From NCBI GenBank assembly GCA_038049695.1, contig CP142459.1, forward strand, positions 71,418,501 through 71,482,500: a stretch of DNA of 64,000 nt. Reading direction: 5' to 3'. Below the pieces are notes generated by a model. It was not told the DNA's origin and ran no database searches. It saw only the letters and a list, made by a program, of their open reading frames with translations. This DNA comes from Cinnamomum chago (taxonomy: Eukaryota; Streptophyta; Magnoliopsida; Laurales; Lauraceae). Below, in pieces: positions 1 through 13,500 of this stretch (position 1 is its first letter; the number at the start of each line of letters is the position of its first letter). The translations under genes and the position numbers were made by a program.

Positions 1-139
1 TTTTGAGGGCTTGCAACGTCTTATAAAAGAGATGGATTGATGGAGGGCGCAGTTACAAGAATGCCCCTCCTAACTAGTCGTTTTTTTTACTGTTAGTGAG
101 GGACAGTTTAGGTAATATATATTTTTTATCAAAATTAAC

Positions 140-345
140 TTGGAGCGGGCCGGGCCGGGCCTGAACGGGCTGGGCATCCTCTGCCCAGTCCCAGTCCTAT
201 TTTGGTCGGGCTTTAAAATTATTGACCAAGCCCAACCCACTGGGCTCAAATTTTTTTATAATGCACTGTATTTTCGGGCTTGAGATGGGCTTGGCCGGGC
301 TTTCTACCCGTTTCAACCCGTCCCATTGACAGGCCTACCTTTTAG
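140..345. repeat. GGGCC-rich degenerate MITE-like repeat
   Basis: The segment is dominated by GGGC/GCCC words such as cgggccgggccgggcc, and its right end reads cccattgacaggcctac. On the other strand this resembles the (TAGG)CCTGTCAATGGG ends of common plant hAT-type miniature elements. No clear left terminus or target duplication was found, so family and borders are tentative. Confidence 0.35.
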
Positions 346-2300
346 CCTATGCAGCATTGACCATTCCTGTGTATAAACTCTTTAAAATTCATATATGCCC
401 TTTATATAATACGATGGCTTTAAGATGACCTGAACTACATCAAATATATTAGGATGAATCAATTCAAGTTTTTAGTCAAACTTGAGATTATAGAACTCAC
501 TTACAGGACTCGGATTTACTAAGTACTCTACAATGTTTGTGTCTTAATTTTATCAAAAGAACTTAGATCCATGTCATTGAATTCCTTTGTTGCATACGAC
601 TTATGGGAGCATGCATGTAATGAGGTGGTCCTCACAAGTCACACCTTACCCAGTTGGATGGATATGCTCTCTGTCACGGAGATCTGAAAGGGTGCGTACT
701 GCATAGGCAGCGGAAGAGTTTCACATGGAATACTGACTATGGTCGTACTTGCTTGGCTTGGTGGCTCCCCTGCCAATTGCAGACCACTTTAGGTGGTGTG
801 GACCATCCTTTTCTTGGTGTGGTATTAGCACGCTGGACCCTAACTTAGAGAAATTAAAACTTCAAATAGGGCCACTTATTTTTAAAATCCGAACTATTCA
901 AAATAAACACTTCTCCTTTTATAATTTATATACCCAAATATCATTATAATAAGAGTTAGTCTCATTATAAGATCGGCCATTGATCTCAACATATAGGGGC
1001 GGGGGCTACCATGGTACCACCTCTAGCTCCCCCAAGATGTGGGTCTTCTCCCGGAATTTGGTTTAGGGAATGTAATTTCTCTAAAAAGATAAGAAGGCAA
1101 GTAGAGCACGTGACAACAACTACTTTTGCACGGTCATCCGACCACCTTATTACATTGTAACATGCTGGAGGGTCCACCACCCCAACCCCAGCCCCACTAG
1201 CACACTTTCTATTGGGGCTTCCTATTAAAGTGTGGGTGTGGTTTACCATATAACATTGGGCTCTTTATTAAATTTGGAATGCCTTACCCGGCTAGCCTCC
1301 CCCTCCCCTCCCCTCCACTCCCCTTCCCATTCTCCCCTAAAAAATTTAATTTTTATTTGAGTTTTGCAAATTGAGAGCAACTACCGCAGAAAAGAAAAGA
1401 AAAGAAAATAAAATATAAAAACTCACATTGAGGATTTTATCCAAATATACATTGTTTTTAGGATATTAAGAGTGGTATAGGATCCTACCGGGTCCTATGC
1501 GGTAAATTCCTCAATAAGAAATCATTTTTAGCCTATAGGATTTCAGCTTTTTAAATGCTAGACAATGTAAACATTTTTAAAATTGCTTTTGGAGGAGGAG
1601 AAGAATTTGAGAATTCAAAATGCTCACATACATGGAATCTCCAAACTCTTGCAAACAAACAGACCCATAGTGATGGGCGGTCTGGATTGTACATATGTAT
1701 ACCCTTGGATAAGGGTAATGGAAATGTGGAATGCTGTCCATTCCTGGATGGAAGCACAGCTGTCTCTGCAGCTGCAACTTTAAGGGCTTGAAAATGGGAA
1801 ATAACTCCACATCAAGAGACTGAAAAAACAAAGATACCCTTTCCTGTTAGGACTCTGAACATCTGCCAAGAAATGTAACAGATCTGTTTTTGTTTGAGAT
1901 TCTGTTTTGATAATCAACTGTCCTTTTGGGACTTTAATGCATGTGATCATCGCTAAAGAACTAAGAAGTATGGTCTGGAACTGAAATGACCGAAATGCAC
2001 ATGGCATGGATGAGGGAGGGTTCGACTGATCCCTTCGTCTTCGTTCTCGTGTTGATAACTCTCTGGGTGTTGTACAACAGTCTGAAGGCTACTGGCAGAG
2101 AAGTCATAAGTTGGAGAGACTGTTTCGTTTTTTGTGGTAGAAAGTTGGAGAGACTGTTAATGTCAGGTTCGCACACCACTGCCATTACCTGTAGATGAAA
2201 ATTGCTTGACCAATCGTTTTCCACACACTGTTAAAGAGTTTAGACCTGTTAAAAAAAATGTGGACCAGCTACTAATATGCCCTCCTCCTTTGTCTTTTAA
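346..2300. other. Intergenic, no supported gene
   Basis: Only short open frames without recognisable domains are present, on both strands. The composition is AT-rich apart from a C-rich run near 1290-1340. I see no tRNA, no clear terminal inverted repeats and no coding signal here. Confidence 0.5.
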
Positions 2301-2309
2301 TGAAGGGTT

Positions 2310-4316
2310 TTTTTTTTTTTTGGTAAAACTTTATTGTAGTTTTTTTTTTTTTGTTTAAAAGATTGGAATTAGATTAGTCAAAAGTGTTTGGATAGAAGGG
2401 ACCATATGTCAATCGTTGGTTCTACATGGGCATAAGTTGTGAATTGCAAAGACATAGAAGACGACTACAAAAGATGAAATTCATCGATCATGATGGATTC
2501 CGCAGCAAAAGGTGTCGCTCATGGCTTGATGACGTATAACTCACCTCCTCAGTTTCCTGTTCCTGCACACATTTCTCAGATAAATACAAATGCAAGATAT
2601 GTGTTGGTAGTGAAGTATGGAAAAGCATTTCAAGGGGTGGTCGTATTTTTGCAAGTTGATTCGCAACATTATTGGCAGATCGACAGATGAGATCAACTCG
2701 CCATCGTGGGATAGTCTCAATTTGAAGGAAGACCCTATGCCAGAGAGGCATTAATTGCCAAGAGAATCCTTCATTCGTCTGGATGGAATTCCATATGATG
2801 AATGAGTCTCCTTCGCTGATGACTGCAGCAACTCCCAGATCGTGGCATAATTGAATACCTCGAAGGAGAGCCTGCAATTCCGCTTCTAGCCCTAAATGCG
2901 CAACAATCCCCGCCATAAAGGCCTGAATGAGCTGTCTCTTAGGATGCCCCCAATGCCCGCCAACCCCGTGGCAGGGTTGTAGGATCCATCAATGTTGATC
3001 TTGTGGAATCCCGAAGGAGGAGGAGACTAATGCGCTGGAGGGAGAGCCGTATCTTTATGGGTGCAATGAAGTTTTGTTGTGACCTGCCATTCATGAGAAA
3101 CCTGCATAATTTTCCCCAGAATAAAGGCTAGGTGAAAAGGAATAGATTTGAATATGGTGTCATTTCGAGCTTTCCAAATATACCACCAAGTCCAGCTGGT
3201 GTTAATCTGAGTAAGCTTGTTTTGATCCCAGAACCAGGCTGCTATAGGTTCAGTAGGGGTGGGTAGGTACAATCTGTGTAAAAGAGGACGCCAAACTGAT
3301 TTTGCAGACATACAGGAGGAGAGGAGGTGATTTGTAGTTTCGCTTTCACCATGACAGAGCACACATCTCGGGTCGATTGTGGGGAAGATTTTGTGGAGCC
3401 TTTCCCTGGTAGGAAGGCGGCCATGGAAGCATTTCCAAAGGAAGTGTTTCAGCTTCGATGGAAGCGGCAAGGACCATAGTTTGGCCCAAGGTTGGTGCGG
3501 CCCAAAGTAGGTGGTGTTGTGGTGTTTATAAAGAGCCTTAGTGGTGCAGGATCCCGCCTTTTCGCTTTTCCAGCAGGGGATATCGTGGCCACCTATCGGG
3601 ATGGAGCAAATGGTGTCCACTGTGGCATCTGTCCACCATTGTTGCAGGGTCGGTTTGTCCCACACGTATTTGTTCTGCCTGTCCATGGTAATCAGATTAC
3701 TAACACGAATGGAGTTGGATGGTCTAAGCAAGCTGTGAGGGTGCCTAATAGCAGTACCTGAGATCCATTTATCATGCAGAGCGTCAATAGAAGCCCCATT
3801 ACCAACAGACCAAGCTAAGTGATTGAGAATGTGATGTTTGAGCTGAAGCATTCGTCTCCATAGAGGGGAGTCTTTTGGGCTTGGGTTGCAGTTCCGAAAA
3901 GAGCAGAACCTTAAGTATTTTTGAACAAGCACGGACTCCCAAAAAGACTTAGGTTCCGTGACAAAACGTCACACAAGGTGTGTGATTTGAGCTTTGGATT
4001 GAGTGGCAAGATCTCTCACTGCCAACCCTCCTTCATGGATAGGTCTAGTGACGGTGTCCCAAGCAATGTGGTGAAGACCTTGATGAGAATGTTTCCCTGA
4101 CCAGAGAAATGTTGCATTGGTGTGATTGATCTCCTTGATCGCCTTGGTTGGGATGGTGTTGTGGCCTAGCCAAAAGACAGGGATTGCACAGTTAACTGAT
4201 TGAGTGAGAGTCTGACGACCAGCGGGGGAGAGAAGAGTCCCTCTTCAGCTAGCAATGCTAGTATGGAGTCTTCGAAGAGTTTGATGGACTTCACCATCCA
4301 CAATGATGATTGCCTG
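2310..4316 (-). mobile_element. 5'-truncated LINE (L1-like non-LTR retrotransposon)
   Basis: Read on the minus strand, this holds the C-terminal part of a plant L1-type ORF2: the end of the reverse transcriptase region, a zf-RVT zinc-binding domain and an RNase H-like domain. Poly(T) tracts on the plus strand at about 2308-2320 and 2341-2353 fit a 3' poly(A) tail on the minus strand. The upstream end near 4316 runs into T-rich sequence. The N-terminal endonuclease and catalytic RT core are absent, so this is a typical 5'-truncated dead copy. Confidence 0.8.
2488..4240 (-). pseudogene. LINE ORF2 remnant: RT C-terminus, zf-RVT, RNase H
   Basis: Near 4235-4200 the minus strand encodes LSPAGRQTLTQSVN followed by IPVFWLG, the conserved segment after the RT core in plant LINEs. 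The frame continues to 3027 and includes SFWESVLVQKYL and a zf-RVT region with FLWKCFHGRLPTRERL and CVLCHGESETTNHLL. In-frame stops occur near 3975 and at 3027. The RNase H start (KINIDGSYNPATG, about 3000) follows in frame. A frameshift near 2940 precedes GLEAELQALLRGI and ISEGDS. The last catalytic position of the usual ADxLA motif reads ANQLA, so the Asp is replaced. No reverse transcriptase active site is present. This is a non-functional remnant. Confidence 0.8.
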
Positions 4317-4371
4317 AAAAGAGGTTTTTTTTTGTTTTTTTTTGTTTTCATTGAAATATATGGAATAAGTG

Positions 4372-4484
4372 AACGTTTTTTTTCCTTCTTTTTCTAAGCT
4401 TCGGAAAATACTCATACATCTACAGGGACGGTACCCAAGTCCCTCACCAGTAGAGACACTTAACGATTGAGCTATTTGTGAATT
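4372..4484 (-). mobile_element. Possible tRNA-derived SINE fragment
   Basis: On the minus strand the segment has an A-box-like stretch (gctcaatcgttaagtg) and, about 35 bases on, a B-box-like stretch (gggtaccgtccc). It ends in an A-rich tail (agaaaaagaaggaaaaaaaa). This order matches a short tRNA-derived SINE, but no clean target duplication was found and the B box is imperfect. Confidence 0.35.
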
Positions 4485-5438
4485 GGTGAATATAATACGT
4501 TGTTTGAACGTAATCAATTAGTAATTAGTTGAAGTGATATAGATGAGTGCTTAAGGCTTCACTGATATGATAATTGTGATCATGATGATGAGAGGGGGAA
4601 ATTTTTTTTAGAAAAGGATCTCATATATAGATTATTCCTTAAGAAAAGATATATAAGTTTTCAAGAGTTCTTTCAAATAGGTACTCTCCCACCACCCATG
4701 AGTTAAAATGTTAGGAATTAGGATTTTTCAATCTCTTTTCCCTTCCTTCTTAATTCCCCAACCCATTTATTTCTTCTTCTTCCCAGCAACCAGAGCAATA
4801 GAGGTAGGATATTATTTTAGAGGTAGTTCACATTTTTTCAAAATCTTTGATTCATAGGTTCAAAACTTTGCTACTTCTGGTAGATTGTGATAGGGACAGA
4901 GAAGGGAGAAGGGGATTGAGAGATGAACAAGGGGAAAGTAAATTTAAAAAAGGAAAAAAAATCATAATTTCTAATCACTAAAGGGGTATTTAAGTCATTT
5001 TGAAAAAAATATGAAAGAACTCACCACGGTCTGGAAGAAACTCTAGAAAACTACTAATACTTTTTTTGAAATAGCCAACAGTACATGATCATGTGACCCA
5101 TTATTGAAAATCAACTAAAACCTTCTAATTTTTTTTCCCTGAAACTTTTCCTTTTGAAAAGGCATAGGGTATTGTAGAGAGATCCGGTCCATTTGTTAGC
5201 TCGCTCATTAAGAAAGTATGTCTGCTTTCTCTCAACAGTGTGCACTACAACATCTTTTATATCTCCAACTTTTCCCTTTTTTCTTCTTATATCAAATTAC
5301 ACCCTCAACTCACTCTTTAAATACCATTCACCCCACTATCCACCTTACTCTTTAAATACTCTTCATCCCATTTTCCATCTCTCACCATTCACCCCATTAT
5401 CCATCTCTCTCTCTCTCTCTAAAGTGAAGGGGAAAAAC
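4485..5438. other. 5' flank and leader of the HMA gene
   Basis: AT-rich intergenic DNA ends in a pyrimidine-rich leader (5200-5420) with repeated CACCCC-ATC words and a (CT)n run at about 5403-5420, just before the start codon at 5439. CT-rich leaders are common in plant genes. Possible TATA-like words are too many to choose among. Confidence 0.35.
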
Positions 5439-7006
5439 ATGGCCGGGTTCCTCTGCAAGACTCCAGCAGCCACTGCAGTGTGCACGACCATGGATCCTCG
5501 ATCGGCCATCGTCCCAAGAAGGCCACAGAGATCGTCTGTGGATCATGCAATGTTGATGGACATGAAGTACTCACGCCTAGTAGAGTCTCGAAGGTTTGCT
5601 CTTGCTGAAAAGCGTTCCAAGGCAATGTCTGCAGCCAGAAGAGAGAGTAGGAATCCACACAACACTAGCAATGTATCTTCCTTATCTACTTCTGACCATG
5701 TCTTTCAGGTAATGGGTCCATCGAATTCAAAACAGGTCGTAGTTTTCAGATCATGGGTTAATTTGTTTCTAATGCACCATATTTAAAGTTTTGTGTTTAA
5801 CGTTTCACCCAACCAATGCCCATAATCTGAAAAATCTCAACATAGGATGGTGGATGATTTTATTCCTTTTTTCTTCTTCTTCATTTCTTCAATGGGGTGT
5901 TTGGTAAATGGTAACTCTGAAAAGAAAATCTTATTTTTCTTATTTAGAGCTTATTTATATATTAGAATGTTCGGTAAACCTCTAATTACATGTTCTATTT
6001 TAAAGCTTATTTACAAATTAGATTTTTTGTCTCGAAAAAAATAAGTTAATTGGGGCTGCTTTCTTTTTCATATATTTTGGATGAAAATAATCTCACAAAA
6101 TTTTCAAAATGATACAAATGTCGAGTTTTACATTATGATTTATAAAATGTGGGCCCCAATTACCTCATGAAATAAGAGGTTTTTTTTAATTATAATTTCA
6201 CCAAACATATTAATTAAAATTAAAGCTTAGAAATAAATGCATTTATTTTAATATTAATTAAATTAGAGTTTCCAAATGGCTTACACCTGAACTCAACTTC
6301 ACATGAGAATTACAAATGTTACAGTAAACATCTTTTTGAAATCATTTAGAACCCTTTGTGGAAGTAACTTTAGTAATAGTGTCCATATGCACTCATGGTT
6401 ATGGACAGGTCGTGGTTATGAGAGTCTCCCTTCACTGTCAAGGTTGTGCAGGAAAAGTGAAGAAACACTTATCAAAGATGGAAGGTACTTGTAATTATTT
6501 CCATTTTTATGAACTTATATCAAATGAGAAAAAGGACGAGTTGATAAGGCACCTCCATTCTGTTCTTAGACACTGAAACCGCATGCAGATGATACAGATC
6601 TGATACGAGACGATCACAATATAAAAAAATACCGATCTTAAGACACAACCATCATCTGATCAACATCAGGTTTAATTTGAGTTGCCACTGTTGGGACCAT
6701 TGGGGTACAGTTCATCTGCAGTGTGGCCCACCAAACTAAAGTTTTTGAAAAGTTATATGATCCCATGATGAGCATTGTTCTGCAAAACAAGGATCATGAG
6801 CCAAATTTCTTAATAATGCTTATGGGGTTCTCTTCTCTCTTTCTCTCTCTCATTTTTCTTTTTTTTTGTTTAATGTGGCAGGGGTGACATCGTTTAGTAT
6901 TGATCTGGAATCCAAACGGGTGACTGTGATGGGCCATGTGTCGCCGGTGGGAGTTCTTGAGAGCATTTCAAAGGTGAAGAAAGCCGAGTTCTGGTCTTCT
7001 AAATAA
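5439..7006 (+). CDS. HMA-domain protein, NaKR/HIPP-like metallochaperone
   Basis: Three exons, 5439-5708, 6409-6484 and 6882-7006, join with GT-AG introns into 156 residues. I chose the ATG at 5439 because MAGFLCKTPAATAVCTTMD resembles the conserved N-terminus of SODIUM POTASSIUM ROOT DEFECTIVE (NaKR)-type proteins; the frame is also open further upstream into the leader. A basic, Ser-rich linker follows. Exons 2 and 3 encode a single C-terminal HMA domain: VVVMRVSLHCQGCAGKVKKH with the CxxC metal motif, then VTSFSIDLESKRVTVMGHV and the family ending KKAEFWSSK. The family binds transition metals, and members affect Na/K accumulation and phloem function. The protein is shorter than typical NaKR members because the middle linker is short. 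Exon 2 is only 76 bp. The gene stands alone, upstream of the oxidase array. Confidence 0.82.
5892..6215. mobile_element. Possible MITE in intron 1 of the HMA gene
   Basis: The left edge reads ggggtgtttggtaaa, and the right edge reads tttcaccaaacat, which is close to its reverse complement. The AT-rich centre lacks coding potential. TGTTTGG-type ends are typical of plant miniature TIR elements. Target duplications are not clear. Confidence 0.35.
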
Positions 7007-9950
7007 ATGATTTTCCACAGTAAGGTGGTGACAGTAGTCAGGTAGGTATCACATGTTGGTAAAAAAAGTTACCCCTAGGAAGTTAAATATTAGCAGCAGC
7101 TTTTCGGGCAAGATCTGGTGGGTGCAAGGACTATGAGACTGTTGGATAACTGTAGTAAATGGGGAAATGTTGACTGAACTGCTTTGACTTAGATTGGTCT
7201 CCAAGGTGTACACAATTCATGGAAATTAGGAAGGAATTTGTATTCATGGATGACATGGAAAAATACATTAAATCTAATATTTTTGTATTTTTGTAGTGCT
7301 TCATTAATCATTACCTCTTATTCAGGGTAGTTTTTTATGGTAGATGTTGTCTGATGCAAACAATTGTGTCAATGACTTGCTCAATATCAGCAATGAAACT
7401 GGACCACCACTGGACCCAAACTAAGCACATTTCCTCTTTGGATGTGGGAAAGAGGAAATTTTCTCTGTCCTTGTTGGTTGCAAATTTTGATGAAGTTTTA
7501 TTCTGTGCTGAGAAAGCAAAATTCCAATGAGGGGAAGAAAAATCATGAGCTCAAGTCCTCTGATGTATAAAATAACTACCTTGTATTTTCTCCGCCTTCT
7601 TAAGACTTCTTTATGGCGAAAGGATTCTGTGCTCTGTAGATTTTTATTTGTATGAGAGAGGGATTCTACATTCTTACTTCTTTTATAGGAAATTGAAATT
7701 CTCTTTATCAAGAAATATTAATTCATTATTTCTTCTTTTCCGCAAGAATAAGGTATTACATCAAACAACATAACATTGAATTGCATGAAAAATTAGAATA
7801 ACTTTCCTCTTTATTCTGGAACTCTAGCTCTCCTAACACAAACGCATCCTTATAATTCCTATGTAGAATTCCCTTACTCCATCCAAGGGCCACCTATCTT
7901 TTCTTGATCCACCTTATTTGAGATGATTGGACTAGTTTCTCTATTGGTGAATGTCATTGTTGGATGTGGATGTTTACAGATTATGCATTGGAAACTTTGT
8001 TCTGTTTATTAAATTACGAATACATGGCCATGTTTATAAGGCCCTCTACCCAACCAAAAAAAAGAGTGCTATGAGTATTAATTAGCAATGTAAAGAAGAA
8101 TGGAACCACTGATTTTGCATATGGTACCAGTCAAGCTAAGGCCATGCATAGAATCACCTAAGCAAAGTTTTAACCTTGTCCATTTATTTCAAAGCCCCAA
8201 ATGAGCCAGCTGCAGCATTCAAATTAGTCTTGTATTTTGGTGTGGACATTCCAACAAAGAGCCCAACGACACAAGGAAAGCCAGTATTTGCTTTCCAACC
8301 ACTCTATTTAATTAAAAACATAGAGACTTTAAACACTGTTAGAAAACCAAAAAGGCAGTTTAATTTCTTGGATTCAAGGAGAAAGATGGATTTTTAATTT
8401 CCTGCAATATTTTTATTATTTTCTAAATCTGTTAAATTCTTTTATTTTATTTTTTTTACTGTTGAAGATAGTTAATATGGAAGGCAAACCTATGGCTTTG
8501 GTTGTGCCATTGGACAACATGCACTCTGCAAAATGATAAGTGAAAATGTGCAAGCTGGTAGTCCCCATTGGCCCAAATGGAGGGACCACCTCATGAATTC
8601 AAAGGGGCCTCTTCAGTAAAGACCCTCTGCAGTGCAAGGACTACTGCTACTTTGTCAAGAAAGGCCGTGGTCCTCACATCATTCTTCTTACTCAACATTC
8701 CATTACTTTCCTACCAGCTTTGTTCTCTGCAATCACTCACTCCACTGCAGTGGCAAACATGATACCGTTAAACATGTTGACTGTGCAATATTGCCGGGCA
8801 GTTTGGGGGCCACCCAACCTGCCAATCTGTCCCCAACTGAGCCCCCAGCCAAGTGTTTAGGTTAATATTTATTACCCAATTAAGGGTTTGGATTGTTCCT
8901 ATATATACATGTTCCTTTTAGTGCTAGCTACATGTAAAAAAAAAAGGTCATAACTTTCCTATAGTGGTGAGGGTGCTCTCCAAAATTTCTTGGGCTATCA
9001 TGCTTTTAACCGACGCATATCCAACTTATATGCTTTTCTCATTGTCTAGTTGTTTGCACTAAGATACTAAGGATTTCATGAATGTATAGGTGCTTAAAAA
9101 GGAAGATGAAGAGCCGGTTTCTTTATTGGGATTCCGAAAACTCTTGTGAAGAGAATTTATAAATTCTCTAAAAGTTGTCCCCTAGGTGAAATTTCTAATC
9201 ATTTGAGCATTTAAAAATGCCAAAGAATTAGTTGAAATTCCAAAGGCTACACTTGTGATTTTTGAGGTTATTGGAATTCAAAATTCCAATAAAAGAATAT
9301 AGAATCTAGAGATTCTAGGGGACAACAATCCCATCAAAGTCTTAGAATTTCCAACAACACAAATTAATTCCAATAAAAAGTAATTTGGTAAAGAAACATA
9401 TATACCCTAGAGGTAGATTTTCAAAAAACAACATCAAATAACTTTCTTTCTAGGAAAAGTGGAATAAAAAGAATATGCAATTTAATGCACATTTTTGGAA
9501 ATTCACTTTTGATATCCAATTTTAATAACGCTATTTTTTTATTATTTCCGCCATATGTATTCAATTCATGTCTTCCTTTATGGAAAAAAAAAATTTAATC
9601 ATGTCTTTTGATGCAAACAAATAGGGCCTATGTATTTTCAGAATATGCAACATATTAGGAAGTGGTTTTCAAATTTAAAATGCAAAAAAAAAATAAAAAA
9701 AATTATCCAATGAACATTGTACCTGTCTAACTTTAAGGCCAACAAACAAAGAGGGAACAAATGAAGGGCTAAGTTTCTATTTGGACTTGATACTTTTTTG
9801 CATGAGATCCAAAATCCCACAAGTATATGGTGTGGCTAGTGGGTGCCACAAGGCCCTGCCACATTTCCTCATTTTAAAATTGTAGGGAGTGGCATATACA
9901 TAGGGAAGTAATAGATAGTCTAGACCAAAAAGTTACATTCCAGACCTTCT
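7007..9950. other. Intergenic, no supported gene
   Basis: AT-rich DNA follows the HMA gene stop. A short inverted pair, ttgtcccctag near 9175 and ctaggggacaa near 9317, suggests a small decayed foldback element. No open frame shows a domain or splice pattern that I recognise. Confidence 0.45.
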
Positions 9951-10435
9951 AACTTATATTGGTATCATTTTTTTATTTTTTACTTTTTGGTTTCAATGAC
10001 TTGGAACGAAGTACTCAAGATCAATTTGATTTGTGGGTCAGGGAGAAATCCAAATCCTGTACAGCTCCAATTGTAGGAATATTCCCTTAATCTCTTGAAC
10101 TTCAAAGTAGGAGACAACATGACAGTTTATAGTATAGGTACTGAATGCTGCTACTTGCTTATTTATTTTAGGGTTGTGAAATGAATGTACAAGGCTAACC
10201 ATGCCTCTTACATTTGGTGGGCCAAGGCAACGGACACATTCTTTTGGATGTCCTATTTTAAAAAGCAATTAAAAGATCCTGGATGTTGAAGAGTGTGAAG
10301 GATGCATATTCAAATGTAGATCTAGTGCATAGAACAAGCCACTAAATTTGATTGTCTACACAATGTACTAGTTTGTGATAGTAAGCACTACATGAGAAAG
10401 CTTGCATGGCCATCTACTCCTCTCAATAGCAATTT

Positions 10436-10657
10436 CAGGGGTTGGCCGAGAGGTTAGAACTACGGTTTCTCTCTCTTTCAGAACTAGAAATCCTGGTATT
10501 GATCCCCGGTCCCCCCATGTTCAAGAACCGAAGGTTGAGTCCACTAGTGCTACCACCTGCGGGCACAGGGGTTTTACAAAACCTGGCTTCTCTATGGGCC
10601 AGAGGGATTAGTCCAGCCCAAAGGGTTGTAAACCTTCCGTTAGCAAAAAAAAAAAAA
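10436..10657 (+). mobile_element. tRNA-derived SINE, copy 1 of a local family
   Basis: It starts with a tRNA-like head (ggttggccgagaggttag), has a weak B box (ggtattgatccc) and ends in poly(A) after the tail ccagcccaaagggttg. The same tail ends the element at 14684-14905. Unit 4 has no such element at the matching place (about 51,985-52,010). The flanks ctcaatag and ctcaacaatag suggest an imperfect target duplication. Confidence 0.65.
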
Positions 10658-10689
10658 AGACTCAACAATAGATTGCATTGAGATCTAGC

Positions 10690-13480
10690 CATAGATGTTC
10701 TTAACTAATGTTAGATCTAAAGTTTAGGAAATGGATGGTCACAAAATAAAATGCATAATCTCGATTGGGATTATCCATTTTATAGCTTTAAATCGAACAA
10801 AATCTTATAAACATCAAGTTAACTTGAGTTTTTCTTTACAACTATTTTGAAATCCAATCGTATTTGATAGGGCTAAAAACCTACAACCAGCAAAAAAATG
10901 AAGAAGAATCCAGTAAGACAAATGGCATAATTAGTATAAAGTAACAAAAACAAAAGAAACAACAACAACAACTTGTGCAGCCAAATTAATGTTAAATGAT
11001 CGAGATCAATATTCCACACCATGACAATCGACATGGAAAAAGTGAGTTTTTAGTTGAAGTCGATGATGATGAAGAAGATCTTTAAACATTCAGGTGACAT
11101 TAGATGAACCCATAAGTACTGGTTTAGCAAAGCAGCTAGCCAGCTAGGAATGGTGAAGCAGTCGGTAGGAGCCAGGACTGATTTGGGTCAGGTTGGCCTC
11201 TTAGGATAATGGATATGGACCTAAACTGAACTCAACCTGTTTATTGACGGATTTGGGAATGTTGACCCTAAGTCCACATCCCTGTATGTCATGCAAGTTG
11301 AGATCTTTCATGCATGGAAACAGGTGTGTCATCAGGAGAGGAAGAGGGAACACATATTATTGGAAAGAAATAATGAGGGAAGGTCGACGGATACGAAGTG
11401 TTGGGTCATGGAAATGGGCCTGAGCTGTAGTGGGCTAATTGGGCCAAAGATAGTAGTACCCCAATTGGACTTTCTCCACTGGGATACTCACAGCCTCACC
11501 TCAAACACATATCAATGGGTGTGGACCACTTAATTGCAGCCCATTTTAACATGCTGATCAAGCTGGAGGTTACTCACCATATTTTTTGATTGATCAGGAT
11601 AGTGTTAGGAGTTGATACAATAATATATTTTATATATAAAAAAAAATACTTATTTTCAGTCAGTCACGCTCCGGTCACCTTTATTGATCAAAATCATTAA
11701 AGTCTCAATACTTTCGATTAATATGCATCAAATAAAATCTCACTTCAATTAGAGTAATACAAAATCTTGCTGGATGAGTAAAAAAAAAAAAATGCTTATC
11801 AACAAAATCTCACTAGTTTCTCACACAAATTTCAAAGGATTGCTTAGTTAGTTAGGTACCCATTTCTCACCTAAGTGCCGAAAGTTCTTCTACCTTTGAA
11901 TTATCTATAGGGGGCTTCGCTTCGTACGAGAGCATACTTCTTTTCCATACTTAAGTTCTCTCATGAGTCTCGGCCCATCTAGCTGAGTTATTGGCCCAAA
12001 GGGCCATTGACCATCTAGAGTCAAGTCAATAATGAAGATAGGGGGAAACCATCAAAAACAAAGTACGAAGAAATTAAGGACACTCCAGAGGCAAAGTCAA
12101 ATATAAATATATTGAAAACGACGCGTTTGTACTTTGTAGAAGGTATTTTGAATACTTGTGACTTGCTTGGAAGCGAAGATCAGGAAGGAGATGGGAATCA
12201 TTGGATGGGCCTTTGGAGACTACAGTAATGACCTTTCAACATCCATACACTTGTTTCAAACCTTCAAATGCAAAGCGTAGATCGATTCTTACGTAGATCG
12301 ATTCTTACAGGAAATCATTTTCTTTTCATGTCCGTTTGGATTTGTTGATTTTGTTTTCCAGTTTCATATGATACCACGGCATCTTGATGTTATCAAACGC
12401 GCTTTCTGAATTTCTTAGGAAATCTCTTGTTCCTGAAATTATATTATATTCAAAGTTGAGAGAGAAGGACTCCCCTCGTTTTGTGATTTTTCCCCACTAC
12501 TAGAGAGAAGGACTCTTAATTTCGTTCTTTGTGTAAAGGTCAAAGAGTCCTAGATCACATTTGCGTGCTATATGAGGAGGTTTTATCAAGTGTACGTTGA
12601 GTATTTCTAACCGCGTTCTCCTTGAATTCCATCCTGCCGAAGAGATTTTCAATGTGTTAACTCATCATCGGCATATGATATAAGCAGGTTAATTATATCT
12701 AAACTTTACTAGAACTTTAAAAAAGTAAAGGCATAATTCACATGGAAAAGTAGAAGCTAAAAATAGATGTTCATCTAATAAATTTGATTTAATATAATAT
12801 TACAGAGAAGGAGGAGCCCGCTTGCTTTTTCCTTATGATATCTTTGAACAAGATCAAATCTAGCTCAGTGATTCTCACACCATACACTGTGTATGTGTGT
12901 GGGGTATGAATTTATACAATTTTCAGGAGATTTTACAGCAATCCATAATTAATAAGATTTATGCGCAACATTCGATCTCCTTCTAGCTAATCAATGTTAC
13001 AAATTAAAACCTGTTTATCTATAACAATGAAACTGGAAATCCAAGGAGGCACCTGAGATCTTATGTATAGTGGATACATTCAATTATCCATCAATAAAAA
13101 AACAAGAGTGCCTCCCCTAGTTCTTGATAGAGAAGACAATATATGGTATGGTTGGTTGTTATTGTTATATATCTTCATCACACTAATCATAATATTACGG
13201 ATAATTTCTTAGAACACTAATGATAATATTAGGGATAATTTTTTCATAAGATTCTAAAGATATTCTGCAATCACAACTTGCTGCTCAGTTTTTCCGCATT
13301 TTTTTCTAGAATGTCGTTTGGGAGAGTTTTTTCCATTATAACTTAATATTGTTGAATACAATAAAAAAGAAAAAAAAAGGAATTTGATATATGAATTCTC
13401 CTTAAACCTTATTCCCCCAATTTCATTGACTCTAGTCCATAATTCTTTCTTTTTTTTTTCTCTGCTCTGATTTCCATGAT
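10690..13480. other. Duplicated 5' flank of oxidase unit 1
   Basis: No gene is visible. Blocks of this stretch recur in the other units upstream of their oxidase genes, for example around 22.0-22.9, 33.5-34.9 and 52.2-54.6 kb. It includes AT-rich tracts and the block ending aaatctcttgttcctgaaatt (12,420) shared with units 2, 3 and 4. Confidence 0.55.
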
Positions 13481-13500
13481 TTCATGGGAATTTAAAAGCC

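Noticed and set aside
8568-8865. Two overlapping open frames near 8.6-8.9 kb
   Set aside because: No domain, no start context and no splice pattern; AT-rich intergenic background.
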